Shown: positions 16,938 to 26,190 of the stretch, piece after piece | Layout of the letters: each line of letters starts with the position of its first letter | How positions within the stretch are numbered: position 1 is the stretch's first letter | NCBI RefSeq assembly: GCF_017877135.1 | Contig: NZ_JAGIPH010000009.1 | Span: 1-64,000, forward strand | DNA length: 64,000 nt | Source: Neorhizobium galegae | Lineage (GTDB): Bacteria; Pseudomonadota; Alphaproteobacteria; Rhizobiales; Rhizobiaceae | Direction of reading: 5' to 3' | The notes under the pieces: generated by a model | What the model saw: only the letters and a program-made list of their open reading frames with translations | The model's database searches: none | Told to the model about the DNA's origin: nothing | Position numbers and translations under genes: made by a program

Positions 16938-18221
16938 ATGCTCAATGATCCCCGCTCCCATGGCCTTTGGGAAAAGACCGCACCCGCCGCACCGCAAACC
17001 CGCAGCCTGAAGGGACCGGTGAGCGCCGACGTGGTGATTATCGGCGGCGGCTATACCGGCCTGTCGGCAGCCCTTCATCTTTCCGAAGCGGGGCGCCAGG
17101 TGGTTCTTCTGGAGGCAACAGACATCGGTTTCGGCGGCGCCGGGCGCAATGTCGGGCTCATCAATGCCGGCATGTGGGTGATGCCCGATGATCTTCCGGG
17201 CGTGCTTGGCGAAACGCATGGCGAGCGCCTGCTTGATCTGCTCGGCAACGGCCCGCAGGCCGTGATGGCACTGATCGACCGTCATGGCATTGAGTGCGAG
17301 CTGACCCGCACCGGGACCCTGCATTGCGCCGTAGGCGACGACGGTTTGAAGGAAATCGAGGATCGAGGCCGCCAGTGGCAGAAGCGCGGCGCACCGGTCA
17401 GCGTGCTCGATGCGGCCGAAACCGAGCGGCGGATTGGCACCCGCGCCTATCGCGGCGCGCTTCTCGACATGCGCGCCGGCACGCTGCAGCCGCTTGCCTA
17501 TGCGCGCGGACTTGCCCATGCCGCCGTCAAGGCTGGCGCGGTACTCCACACAGCAAGTCCAGCCATCGGCTGGCGTCAGGCGCAGGGGCGCCACACCATC
17601 GAGACGCCGGAAGGCTCCGTGACGGCCGATTGGCTGATCGTCGCAACCGATGCCTATTCCACCGGCCCGTTTGCGGCCGTGCGCACCGAACAGGTCCGTC
17701 TTCCCTATTTCAATTTCGCCACCGTGCCGCTGTCGGACAATCTGCGCCGCTCGATCCTGCCGGAGCGGGAGGGATGCTGGGATACCAAGGAAATCCTCTC
17801 CTCCTTCCGCATGGACGCCCGCGGACGGCTGGTCTTCGGCTCGGTCGGCGCGCTTCGCGGGACAGGTGTCGCCGTTCACCGCAACTGGGCAAAGCGGGCG
17901 CTGCGCCGGCTGTTTCCACAACTGGGTGACGTCGCTTTCGAGGCCGAATGGTATGGCCAGATCGGCATGACCGACAATGCGCTTCCCCGCTTCCACACAT
18001 TTGCCAAACGCGTCATCGGATTTTCCGGTTATAATGGGCGCGGAATTTCACCCGGCACCGTCTTCGGTCAGGTGCTGTCGCGCCATGTGCTGGGCGAGAT
18101 GGGTGAAGAGGATCTTCCCCTGCCTGTCACCGTGGCGAAGGACCCGGCCTTTCGCACGCTGAAGGAAGCCTATTACGAAGCGGGCGCGCAGCTTGCCCAT
18201 TTTACCGGTGACCGGTTCTAA
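16938..18221 (+). CDS. FAD-dependent amine/amino-acid oxidoreductase, probable L-pipecolate oxidase
   Basis: 427 aa from ATG 16938. The dinucleotide-binding fold is plain: ADVVIIGGGYTGLSAALHLSEAG (about residues 28-50), then VVLLEATDIGFGGAGRNVGLINAG, the DAO-superfamily (PuuB/AmaA-like) pattern with a GGAGRN segment near the FAD. The C-terminal FAD-closing motif is GFSGYNGRGISPGTVFGQ. The next gene on the same strand is an ALDH7-type dehydrogenase, the enzyme that in Pseudomonas putida (AmaB) oxidises the product of the pipecolate oxidase AmaA. I therefore infer pipecolate to piperideine-6-carboxylate oxidation. Gamma-glutamylputrescine or another secondary amine remains possible. Confidence 0.75.
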   Translation: MLNDPRSHGLWEKTAPAAPQTRSLKGPVSADVVIIGGGYTGLSAALHLSEAGRQVVLLEATDIGFGGAGRNVGLINAGMWVMPDDLPGVLGETHGERLLDLLGNGPQAVMALIDRHGIECELTRTGTLHCAVGDDGLKEIEDRGRQWQKRGAPVSVLDAAETERRIGTRAYRGALLDMRAGTLQPLAYARGLAHAAVKAGAVLHTASPAIGWRQAQGRHTIETPEGSVTADWLIVATDAYSTGPFAAVRTEQVRLPYFNFATVPLSDNLRRSILPEREGCWDTKEILSSFRMDARGRLVFGSVGALRGTGVAVHRNWAKRALRRLFPQLGDVAFEAEWYGQIGMTDNALPRFHTFAKRVIGFSGYNGRGISPGTVFGQVLSRHVLGEMGEEDLPLPVTVAKDPAFRTLKEAYYEAGAQLAHFTGDRF

Positions 18222-18290
18222 AGCCCGACGGCTTGACCCGCCCCGACGAACATCGCAGATGACACCGACAGACAGACGAGAAGGACAAAG

Positions 18291-19832
18291 ATGACCCTCG
18301 CCACGCTCAACCTCAACGCCGAAACCGCTGCCATTCTTGCAAAGCTTGGTGTTGCTGCTTCCGCCTATACGGGCGGCACGCTTGTCGTGCGCTCGCCGAT
18401 CACAGGCACGGAAATCGGGCGCCTGCCGGAAATCTCCGCAGCCGATACGACGACCGCCATCGATGCCGCGCATCAGGCCTTTCTTGAATGGCGTCAGGTG
18501 CCGGCGCCCAAGCGCGGCGAACTGATCCGGCTGCTCGGCGAAGAACTGCGCGCGGCCAAGGTGGATCTTGGTCGCCTCGTTTCCATCGAGGTCGGCAAGA
18601 TCACCTCGGAAGGCCTCGGCGAAGTGCAGGAGATGATCGACATCTGCGATTTCGCCGTCGGCCTGTCGCGCCAGCTCTATGGGTTGACCATCGCAACGGA
18701 GCGCTCCGAGCATCGGATGATGGAAACCTGGCATCCGCTGGGCGTCACCGGCATCATTTCGGCTTTCAACTTCCCCGTTGCCGTCTGGTCGTGGAATGCG
18801 GCGCTGGCGCTGGTCTGCGGCAATTCCACGGTCTGGAAGCCGTCCGAAAAGACGCCGCTGACGGCGCTTGCCACACAGGCGATCTTTGAAAAGGCGCTTG
18901 CCCGCTTCATCGCCGAAGGTGGCAAGGCACCGGCCAATCTTTCAACGCTGTTGATCGGCGGGCGCGAGATCGGCGAAGTGCTGGTCGACCATCCGAAAGT
19001 GCCGCTCGTTTCAGCCACCGGCTCCACGGCGATGGGCCGCGCCGTCGGCCCGCGCCTTGCCAAGCGCTTTGCCCGCGCCATCCTGGAACTCGGCGGCAAC
19101 AATGCTGCCATCGTCACGCCGACGGCCGATCTCGATCTCACGTTGCGCGGCGTTGCCTTTTCCGCCATGGGCACGGCCGGCCAGCGCTGCACCTCGCTTC
19201 GCCGCCTCTTCGTCCATGAAAGCGTCTACGACAACCTCGTGCCGCGCCTGCAAAAAGCCTATCAGTCCGTCACCATCGGCAACCCGATGGTGGATGGCAA
19301 TCTCGTCGGCCCGCTGATCGACAAGGCAGCGTTTGACAAGATGCAGGCGGCTCTGGAAGCCGCAAAGGCCGAGGGCGGCAGCGTGACCGGCGGTGAGCGC
19401 GTCTCTGCCGAAGACGCCGCCGACGCCTATTACGTACGCCCCGCCATCGTCGAAATGCCGTCGCAATGCGGCCCGGTGATCGAGGAAACCTTCGCGCCGA
19501 TCCTCTACGTCGTCAAATATTCCGATTTCGACGCAGTGCTTGCGCTCCACAACGACGTGCCGCAGGGCCTCTCTTCCTCGATCTTCACTAATGACATGCG
19601 CGAGGCCGAAACCTTCATTTCCGCCCGTGGCTCCGATTGCGGCATTGCCAATGTCAACATCGGCCCATCGGGCGCTGAAATCGGCGGGGCCTTCGGCGGC
19701 GAAAAGGAGACCGGCGGCGGCCGCGAATCGGGTTCCGATTCGTGGAAGGCCTATATGCGCCGGGCCACCAACACGCTGAACTATGGCCGCACGCTGCCGC
19801 TCGCGCAGGGTGTGAAGTTCGACATCGCCTGA
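18291..19832 (+). CDS. amaB: L-piperidine-6-carboxylate / alpha-aminoadipate semialdehyde dehydrogenase (ALDH7 family)
   Basis: Oxidises alpha-aminoadipate semialdehyde to alpha-aminoadipate with NAD(P)+, the second step of pipecolate-route lysine degradation. 513 aa, the antiquitin length. ALDH signatures: the cofactor site GIISAFNFPVAVWSWNAALAL and WKPSEKTPL, catalytic Glu in LELGGNNAAIV, catalytic Cys in AGQRCTSLRRL, and the C-terminal GGGRESGSDSWKAYMRR with the ALDH7-typical ending. The NFP(V)AV and GGRESGSD segments are characteristic of ALDH7 rather than betaine or succinate-semialdehyde dehydrogenases. It follows the oxidase by 69 bp and has an agaaggac ribosome site. Good family confidence; the exact substrate is inferred. 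Confidence 0.88.
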   Translation: MTLATLNLNAETAAILAKLGVAASAYTGGTLVVRSPITGTEIGRLPEISAADTTTAIDAAHQAFLEWRQVPAPKRGELIRLLGEELRAAKVDLGRLVSIEVGKITSEGLGEVQEMIDICDFAVGLSRQLYGLTIATERSEHRMMETWHPLGVTGIISAFNFPVAVWSWNAALALVCGNSTVWKPSEKTPLTALATQAIFEKALARFIAEGGKAPANLSTLLIGGREIGEVLVDHPKVPLVSATGSTAMGRAVGPRLAKRFARAILELGGNNAAIVTPTADLDLTLRGVAFSAMGTAGQRCTSLRRLFVHESVYDNLVPRLQKAYQSVTIGNPMVDGNLVGPLIDKAAFDKMQAALEAAKAEGGSVTGGERVSAEDAADAYYVRPAIVEMPSQCGPVIEETFAPILYVVKYSDFDAVLALHNDVPQGLSSSIFTNDMREAETFISARGSDCGIANVNIGPSGAEIGGAFGGEKETGGGRESGSDSWKAYMRRATNTLNYGRTLPLAQGVKFDIA

Positions 19833-19943
19833 CACGGGATCAACAGGGGGCAGCGATGAAGCCGCTGCCCCTTGCACGACAGGGGCAGCGCAACGCGCTA
19901 GTCTGCGGACCGAATCGCCGCTGACGTCAAAAGGTCCCCGCCC

Positions 19944-20957
19944 ATGCCCGCTCCCCTTAATCTCCTCACCGATATCGATGGCTTGAGCGTTGGCCATGCC
20001 ACGGATCTCGCCCTCGGATCCGGGGTCACGGTGGTGGTTTTCGATGAACCGGCCACCGCTTCCGGCATCGTGCTCGGCGGAGCGCCGGGCGGACGCGATA
20101 CCGCACTGCTTGACCCCTATCTTACGGTGGAAAAGGTCGATGCGCTGGTGCTGTCGGGCGGATCGGCCTTCGGGCTCGATGCGGCCGGCGGCGTACAGGC
20201 GGGGCTGCGTGAGATCGGACGTGGGCTTCAGGTCGGCACCACCCGGGTCCCGATCGTGCCGCAGGCCATCCTCATGGATCTCCTGAACGGCGGCAACAAG
20301 GACTGGGGTCTTCATTCTCCCTATCGCGATATGGGTTACGAGGCATTTGCGGCGACCGCAAAGGGTCCCTTCGCGCTCGGAACCGTCGGCGCCGGCACTG
20401 GCGCCACCACGGCAACCTTCAAGGGCGGGCTCGGATCGGCAAGCGCGGTGACGCTGAGCGGACACCGGATTGCAGCGCTGGTGGCCGTAAACGCCCTTGG
20501 CTCGGCGACCGTGGGAGAGGGCCGGCACTTCTGGGCAGCCCCTTTTGAAGAGGGACAGGAATTCGGTGGTCTCGGCCTTCCCGCCACATTCACGCCGAGC
20601 GATCGATCGATGCGTTTGAAAGGCGTGAACCTTAAGGCAACGACCATCGGCCTTGTGGTGACCGATGCCATCCTCACCAAGGCGCAGGCGCATCGCCTGT
20701 CGATCATGGCGCATGACGGGCTTGCCCGGGCGATCCTTCCCGCACACCTGCCGGCCGACGGCGATACGGTCTTTGCAGCCGCGACCGGCAAACGCGCCCT
20801 CGAAGACCCGCTCGACTTCATGGAGCTTTGCCACCTGGCAACACTCACCTTTGCCCGCGCCATCGCACGCGGCGTATTCGAGGCAACGGCGCTGCCGGTT
20901 GAAAAGTCGCAGAAAGCCTGGCGCGACGGCCGGGCCTCAGATCAGACAGCTGGTTGA
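19944..20957 (+). CDS. P1-family (DmpA/BapA-like, S58) aminopeptidase homologue
   Basis: 337 aa Ntn-type hydrolase. Opening LLTDIDGLSVGHATD and the block GIVLGGAPGGRDTALLDP are strong P1-family signatures, as is the Gly-rich ALVLSGGSAFGLDAAGGV. The autoprocessing/nucleophile region is in ALVAVNALGSATVGEG, where Ser after Gly is the likely N-terminal nucleophile after self-cleavage. Family members release N-terminal D- or beta-amino acids or small peptides; the substrate here is unknown. It follows amaB by 111 bp and its last 16 bp overlap the end of the convergent permease gene. Confidence 0.85.
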   Translation: MPAPLNLLTDIDGLSVGHATDLALGSGVTVVVFDEPATASGIVLGGAPGGRDTALLDPYLTVEKVDALVLSGGSAFGLDAAGGVQAGLREIGRGLQVGTTRVPIVPQAILMDLLNGGNKDWGLHSPYRDMGYEAFAATAKGPFALGTVGAGTGATTATFKGGLGSASAVTLSGHRIAALVAVNALGSATVGEGRHFWAAPFEEGQEFGGLGLPATFTPSDRSMRLKGVNLKATTIGLVVTDAILTKAQAHRLSIMAHDGLARAILPAHLPADGDTVFAAATGKRALEDPLDFMELCHLATLTFARAIARGVFEATALPVEKSQKAWRDGRASDQTAG

Positions 20958-22309
20958 GCCTGACGTTTCATCACGGCAACCGTCACGAACCACAGCACGA
21001 CGCCCAGCGCGATCAGCAGGCCGGCAATGGTGTATTGCACCGGATCGCGCCCCGTCCAGGGCCCGGCCAGAAAGGCGCAACTGGCAGCCCCCAGCACCGG
21101 CACGATGGTTGGCGTGCGAAAATGTTTGTGTTCCACCTTGTCCTTGCGCAGCACGAGGACCGCAATGTTGACGATGGTGAAGACGCAGAGCAGCAACAGC
21201 GCCGTGGTGCCGCCGAGCGCCGGCACGCCGCCGGCAAAGGTGATGAGGAGGGCTGCAATCAGCGTGGTGAAGAGGATGGCGACGAACGGCGTCTGTCGCG
21301 TCTCGTGCACCTTGCCCAAGACCGGCGGCAGCACGTTTTCGCGCGACATGCCGTAGATGAGGCGGCTTGCCATCATCATGTTGATGAGGGCGGAATTTGC
21401 CACGGCAAACATGGTGATGAGACCGAAGATGCCGACCGGAAAGTCCGGAGCACCGGCGGCGACCACTTTCAGAAGCGGCGTTTCACCCTCGCCAAGTTCT
21501 GCGGCAGGCACCAGCGTGATGGCCGAAATGGAGACGAGGACATAGATGATGCCCGTCAGCACAAGCCCACCCAGCAGGACTTTCGGAAAGATCCGGCTCG
21601 GCTCCTTGCATTCTTCCGCCATGTTGACGCTGTCCTCGAAGCCGACCATGGCAAAGAAGGCAAGCGTCGTTGCCGCAACAACCGACCAGATCGCGCCATG
21701 ATCTCCGGCCGGCTGAAAGGTCCAGGCGCGCGAGACATCGCCCTGCCCGCCCGCAATCGCCCAGAAGCCGATCCCGATGATGAGGAGCAGGCCGGACAGT
21801 TCGATGACGGTCAGCACCACGTTGACCTTGACGCTTTCGCCGACGCCTCGAAAATTGACGATGCCGACCAGCGCCATGAAGGCAAGCGCCACGCCGGTGA
21901 CGCCAAAGGCGCCGGCATCGAAGCCCGTGGAGGCGGTAAAATTGGCGGCAAAGGCGCGTGACGCCGTGGCCGCCGAGGTGACGCCGGAGGACATGACGGC
22001 AAAGGCCACCAGAAACGTGATGAAATGGATGCCGAAGGCCTTGTGCGTATAAAGCGCAGCACCCGCCGCACGGGGATATTTCGTCACCAGTTCCAGATAG
22101 CTGAAGGCCGTCATGAGCGCGACCAGGAAAGCGACGAGGAAAGGCAGCCAGACGACGCCCCCCACTTCCGCAGCCACCTGCCCCGTCAGCGCATAGATGC
22201 CGGTGCCCAGAATGTCGCCGACAATGAACAGCAGCAGCAGCCCCGGCCCCATCACCCGTTTCAGCTCCGGCTGGCTGCCGAGCTGCTCAGTCCCCCGATT
22301 GTCCTGCAT
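20942..22309 (-). CDS. APC-superfamily amino-acid permease
   Basis: 455 aa from ATG 22309 with a perfect aggagggg ribosome site 3 bases upstream. About 12 hydrophobic segments; the first holds GPGLLLLFIVGDILGTGIYALTG, the GxG(T/I) substrate-binding unwound helix of the APC fold, and FFAMVGFEDSVNMAEECKEP is the conserved amino-acid transporter loop. Closest in feel to the YhdG/CAT-like (basic amino-acid) subgroup, consistent with the lysine-related neighbours, but specificity is not shown by sequence. Convergent with the P1 peptidase (16-bp overlap) and divergent from the catalase. Confidence 0.85.
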   Translation of the reverse strand: MQDNRGTEQLGSQPELKRVMGPGLLLLFIVGDILGTGIYALTGQVAAEVGGVVWLPFLVAFLVALMTAFSYLELVTKYPRAAGAALYTHKAFGIHFITFLVAFAVMSSGVTSAATASRAFAANFTASTGFDAGAFGVTGVALAFMALVGIVNFRGVGESVKVNVVLTVIELSGLLLIIGIGFWAIAGGQGDVSRAWTFQPAGDHGAIWSVVAATTLAFFAMVGFEDSVNMAEECKEPSRIFPKVLLGGLVLTGIIYVLVSISAITLVPAAELGEGETPLLKVVAAGAPDFPVGIFGLITMFAVANSALINMMMASRLIYGMSRENVLPPVLGKVHETRQTPFVAILFTTLIAALLITFAGGVPALGGTTALLLLCVFTIVNIAVLVLRKDKVEHKHFRTPTIVPVLGAASCAFLAGPWTGRDPVQYTIAGLLIALGVVLWFVTVAVMKRQAQPAV

Positions 22310-22497
22310 GATCCCCTCCTGATGCACCGCATTGGCAACGTACGTGTCGTGACACGCCGTGCTGACGGATATGGATCACGAACAGTGAGGAACAAGTCGA
22401 GGCCTTGAAGGTTCGACATCAATGGCGTGCTGCCCTTCGGGGCGGCGGAGCGCGCATGTCTTACCGAACCATGTCTTATCAAACAGGAGGGACGACC

Positions 22498-24216
22498 ATG
22501 GATGACAGACCGAGCGGCACGATGCCGAAGGGCACCGATGACAAGGTTCTGACCAACCGGCAAGGCCATCCGATCACCAACAACCAGTCGCAGCGCACCG
22601 TTGGCGCGCGCGGCCCGGCAACGCTTGAAAACTACCAGTTTCTCGAAAAGATCAGCCATTTCGACCGGGAGCGCATTCCCGAGCGCGTCGTGCATGCGCG
22701 CGGCTTCGTCTGTTACGGCGAACTGGAAGTGACCGGCAAGATCGGCGACGAGCCCGCGTCCAGATATACGCGCGCAAAACTGTTCCAGACGGCAGGCAAG
22801 AAGACGCCGCTCGCCATTCGCTTCTCCACCGTCATCGGTGGGCGCGATTCCTCCGAGACGGCGCGCGACCCGCGTGGCTTTGCCGTCAAGTTCTATACCG
22901 AAGACGGCAACTGGGATCTGGTCGGCAACAATCTGGCGGTCTTCTTCATCCGGGATGCGATCAAGTTTCCCGATGTCATCCATTCGCTGAAGCCGGATCC
23001 GGTGACGTTTCGCCAGGAACCGAACCGCATCTTCGACTTCATGAGCCAGACGCCGGAAAGCATGCATATGCTGACGCATCTGTTTTCGCCGCGCGGCATT
23101 CCGGCAAGCTATCGGCACATGGAAGGCTTTGGCGTCAACACCTACAAGATGGTGAATGACCAAGGTGAGACGGTGCTGGTGAAATACCATTTTCACCCGC
23201 GCGCCGGTCTGGCCTGCCTCACGGCGGAAGAAGCTGCCAAGGTGCAGGGCCAGGATTTCGGCTCGGCCTCGAAGGATCTCTTCACCGCGATCGAGCGGGG
23301 CGAATATCCGCAATGGGACATGTTCGTGCAGATCATGGAGGATCACGATCATCCCGAACTCAGCTGGGACCCGCTCGACGACACCAAGATCTGGCCGGAA
23401 CACCAGTTCCCCCTGCGCCATGTCGGCACGATGACTCTGAACCGCAATGTCGAGGATTTCTTCAACGAGAATGAGCAGATCGCCATGGGTACCGGCGTGC
23501 TGGTGGATGGGCTGGATTTTTCCGACGACAAGATGCTGGTCGGGCGTACCTTCTCCTATTCCGACACCCAGCGTTACCGCGTCGGCAGCAATTACCTGCA
23601 ATTGCCGGTCAACCAGCCGAAGAACGCCAAGGTCTCGACCAACCTCTCCGGCGGCCAGATGAGCTTTCAGCGCGATCTGGCGCCGGGGCAGAACCCGCAT
23701 GTGAACTATGAGCCGTCCATCCATGACGGGCTGACGGAAAGCGCCCGCGCGGAGCCGAACAATCCGCCGGAAATCCGCGGCCGCCTGACCCGCGAAGTGC
23801 TGGAACGCCGCAATGACTATGAACAGGCGCGTGGCCGTTTCTGCACCATGATGGACTGGGAACGCGACGACCTGATCTTCAACATGGGGGACCTTCTGTC
23901 GCAATGTCAGCGCGACGTGCAGGAGCGCATGGTCTGGCACTTTTTCATGGTGCATGACGATTATGGCCGGCGCGTTGGCGAAAAGCTCGGCATTTCGGTG
24001 AGCGACATCGCCCATCTCGGCCCCCTGCCGAAACAGGTGCTGACGGACGAGGAGACACGGCGCCTGCAAAATCTTGGCCGCAACGGCGACGTGATCGATC
24101 CGGCCGTCTGGGGCCAGTGGACGAGTTCGGTAAAGAACCACAAGGCAACAGCCGAAGAGGTTCTGATGGGCAAGCTTCCCAAGGCCGGCATGATGCAGAG
24201 CGAAGCGGCCGAATAA
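22498..24216 (+). CDS. Monofunctional haem catalase
   Basis: Dismutates hydrogen peroxide in the cytoplasm. 572 aa from ATG 22498 with a strong aggaggg ribosome site; the upstream in-frame Met codons lack this. Opening TNRQGHPITNNQSQRTVG and the distal haem site IPERVVHARG with catalytic His66 are clear. RFSTVIGGRDSSETARDPRGFAVKFYTEDG carries conserved haem-contact residues, and the proximal ligand is Tyr354 in RTFSYSDTQRYRVG. Length is intermediate between small (~480-500) and large-subunit (>700) catalases because of a C-terminal extension (WTSSVKNHKATAEEVLMGK). No OxyR gene is adjacent. Confidence 0.96.
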   Translation: MDDRPSGTMPKGTDDKVLTNRQGHPITNNQSQRTVGARGPATLENYQFLEKISHFDRERIPERVVHARGFVCYGELEVTGKIGDEPASRYTRAKLFQTAGKKTPLAIRFSTVIGGRDSSETARDPRGFAVKFYTEDGNWDLVGNNLAVFFIRDAIKFPDVIHSLKPDPVTFRQEPNRIFDFMSQTPESMHMLTHLFSPRGIPASYRHMEGFGVNTYKMVNDQGETVLVKYHFHPRAGLACLTAEEAAKVQGQDFGSASKDLFTAIERGEYPQWDMFVQIMEDHDHPELSWDPLDDTKIWPEHQFPLRHVGTMTLNRNVEDFFNENEQIAMGTGVLVDGLDFSDDKMLVGRTFSYSDTQRYRVGSNYLQLPVNQPKNAKVSTNLSGGQMSFQRDLAPGQNPHVNYEPSIHDGLTESARAEPNNPPEIRGRLTREVLERRNDYEQARGRFCTMMDWERDDLIFNMGDLLSQCQRDVQERMVWHFFMVHDDYGRRVGEKLGISVSDIAHLGPLPKQVLTDEETRRLQNLGRNGDVIDPAVWGQWTSSVKNHKATAEEVLMGKLPKAGMMQSEAAE

Positions 24217-24237
24217 CCGCTCATTTCACGCAACACG

Positions 24238-24261
24238 ATCCGGGAGATCCGTCTCCCGGAT
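24238..24261. terminator. Hairpin between convergent catalase and MFS genes
   Basis: Arms atccgggaga (24238-24247) and tctcccggat (24252-24261) are a perfect 10-bp stem with a 4-nt loop. The T-tract on either side is weak (tgtcttatt on the plus side), but the location between two converging genes suits a bidirectional terminator. Confidence 0.7.
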
Positions 24262-24265
24262 TGTC

Positions 24266-25474
24266 TTATTCCGTCGCCTCTGCCCGGCGGCCCAGCCGCG
24301 CCAGCGCCAGAAAGATAACCAGCCCGACAAGCGAAAGCCCGGTCAGCGACCAGAGAACGCTTGCCGCGCCGGCTCTTTCCAGAACGAAGGCAAGGCCGAA
24401 CGGGGCAACCGACGATACGGCAAGCCGTACCAGCGTCATCTGCCCCTGTCGGGCACCGTAGCCTTCGCTGCCGAAGAGCGTCAGCGGCAAGGTTCCGAAG
24501 ACGATACTGGCCAGACCCGAACCGAAGCCGAATAGGACGGCAAACACCATCGCACCCGGCACGAACGGATGGGTGAGCGTCAGGATCAGAATGGCAAGCG
24601 GCGGAAAGACCGCCATCAATACCGCCAGATGCAGCGCATCGAGATTCTTGCCGAAGATCATGTTGGTGAAGCGGCTCAAAACCTGCGCCGGCCCGAAGAC
24701 TGTGGCAACCAGGACGGCTGTGCCTCCGAGCCCCAGCGCTGTCAACACCGGCACCATGTGGAAGAGGAGCGCCGCATTGCCGAAGGACACCACGCCCATG
24801 CCGGCCAGCATCAGGCGGAAGCCGCGTTCCCGAACGGCTTCGGGAAGAAGACCCGGGACGGGTTCACCGCGATTGCGGGTCGACGCGTCAACGGCACCGC
24901 GGGCACCCTTGCCCTGCAGCCCGAGCCAGGCATGCAGTGGCAGGCAGATGAGGAGATTGAGCCCCGCAAAGGCAAGATAGACCTCGCGCCAGTCGAGATG
25001 CGCGTGGAGCGCCGATGTGAAGGGCCAGAACAAAGTGGAGGCAAAACCTGCAATCAGCGTCAGATAGGTAATGCTCCGCGATGCCTCCCGCGGCCGGATT
25101 TCCACCAGAAGGGCAAAGGCTGCCCCGTATTGGACGAGATTGGAAGACACTTCCATCAGCACAATGCCGGCGACGAACATCGGCAGGCTTGACGACAGAG
25201 CACACAGAAGCAGTGACATGACTGCCATCAGCGAGCCGGTTGCCATCACCCGGCCCGTGCCGAAGCGGTCCATCAGGCGCCCGGCATAGGGCGCAACAAG
25301 GCCCGAGAGAAAGAGCGAGGCCGACAGAAGGCCAAAGAGCCAGTCGACCGTCCAGCCGAAATCCCGCGCCATGGCCGGCGCCAGAATGCTGAAACTGTAA
25401 TAAAGTGTGCCATAGCCGATGATCTGCGTCACCCCTAGGGCGACAATGGCGGCAATCGGCAGGCGCTCACTCAT
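24266..25474 (-). CDS. MFS transporter, last gene of the arsenic operon
   Basis: 402 aa with 12 predicted TM helices and two MFS halves; GRLMDRFGTGRVMATGS is the loop 2-3 signature. It starts with ATGA overlap to arsH, so it is translationally coupled to the arsenic genes. MFS proteins in ars operons have been linked to export of organic or modified arsenicals (for example ArsJ with 1-arseno-3-phosphoglycerate), but ArsJ travels with a GAPDH gene, which is absent here. It may therefore carry the ArsH product or another arsenical; this is inference from position. Opening ERLPIAAIVALGVTQIIGYG is not diagnostic. Confidence 0.75.
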   Translation of the reverse strand: MSERLPIAAIVALGVTQIIGYGTLYYSFSILAPAMARDFGWTVDWLFGLLSASLFLSGLVAPYAGRLMDRFGTGRVMATGSLMAVMSLLLCALSSSLPMFVAGIVLMEVSSNLVQYGAAFALLVEIRPREASRSITYLTLIAGFASTLFWPFTSALHAHLDWREVYLAFAGLNLLICLPLHAWLGLQGKGARGAVDASTRNRGEPVPGLLPEAVRERGFRLMLAGMGVVSFGNAALLFHMVPVLTALGLGGTAVLVATVFGPAQVLSRFTNMIFGKNLDALHLAVLMAVFPPLAILILTLTHPFVPGAMVFAVLFGFGSGLASIVFGTLPLTLFGSEGYGARQGQMTLVRLAVSSVAPFGLAFVLERAGAASVLWSLTGLSLVGLVIFLALARLGRRAEATE

Positions 25475-26190
25475 ATCGAACTCAGTTTCACCCGTTGTTC
25501 CAGCTTTTGCGCATCCTCTTTCCGCTCGCTGTAGCGATCGGTCAAGTGGCCCGAGACATCGCGGGTGAGAAGGGTGAATTTCACCAGTTCCTCGCAGACA
25601 TCCACCACCCGGTCATAATAGGCGGATGGTTTCATGCGGCCGTGTTCATCGAATTCCTGAAAGGCCTTGGCAACCGACGACTGGTTCGGGATGGTGAGCA
25701 TCCGCATCCAGCGCCCGAGAATGCGCATCTGGTTCAGCGCATTGAAGGATTGCGAGCCGCCGGACACCTGCGCCAGCGCCAGCGTCTTTCCCTGCGTCGG
25801 GCGGATCGAGCCGATGGACAAGGGGATCCAGTCGATCTGCGCCTTCATGATGCCGGTCATGGCGCCGTGGCGCTCGGGGCTCACCCACAGCTGGCCTTCC
25901 GACCATTCGACCAGACCGCGCAGTTCGGCCACCTTCGGATGACTGACCGGCTCGGCATCGGGAAGCGGAAGCCCGGCCGGATCGAACAGGCGCACCTCGC
26001 AGCCGAAATGCGTCAGCAACCGGCCCGCTTCCTCGGACAATAGCCGGCTATAGGAAATGGTTCTGAGCGATCCGTATAGAATGAGGATGCGTGGCTTGTG
26101 GGTGGAGAAGGTCGGCCGCAGTGCAGCGGGGTCCGGCATGCGCAAATGATTTTCCACCACCGCCGGCAGGGAGGAAGAGAACTCAGCCAA
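25471..26190 (-). CDS. arsH: Arsenical resistance NADPH-dependent FMN reductase ArsH
   Basis: Flavodoxin-like enzyme that oxidises trivalent organoarsenicals and reduces quinones/metals. The core is very well preserved: RILILYGSLRTISYSRLL (FMN phosphate loop), WSEGQLWVSPERHGAMTGIMKAQIDWIPLS, PTQGKTLALAQVSGGSQSFN, and PNQSSVAKAFQEFDE. The start is uncertain. I use a TTG (26190) overlapping the arsC stop by 8 bases, giving 239 aa, the usual ArsH length, and keeping the conserved SLPAVVENHLRMPD segment; an ATG at 26139 would give 222 aa. Overlaps at both ends show a tight operon. Confidence 0.9.
   Translation of the reverse strand: MAEFSSSLPAVVENHLRMPDPAALRPTFSTHKPRILILYGSLRTISYSRLLSEEAGRLLTHFGCEVRLFDPAGLPLPDAEPVSHPKVAELRGLVEWSEGQLWVSPERHGAMTGIMKAQIDWIPLSIGSIRPTQGKTLALAQVSGGSQSFNALNQMRILGRWMRMLTIPNQSSVAKAFQEFDEHGRMKPSAYYDRVVDVCEELVKFTLLTRDVSGHLTDRYSERKEDAQKLEQRVKLSSI

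Noticed and set aside
19011..20834. 607-codon minus-strand open frame
   Set aside because: Antisense to the ALDH7 and P1 peptidase genes.
22261..24141. 626-codon minus-strand open frame
   Set aside because: Antisense to catalase, whose motifs are unmistakable.
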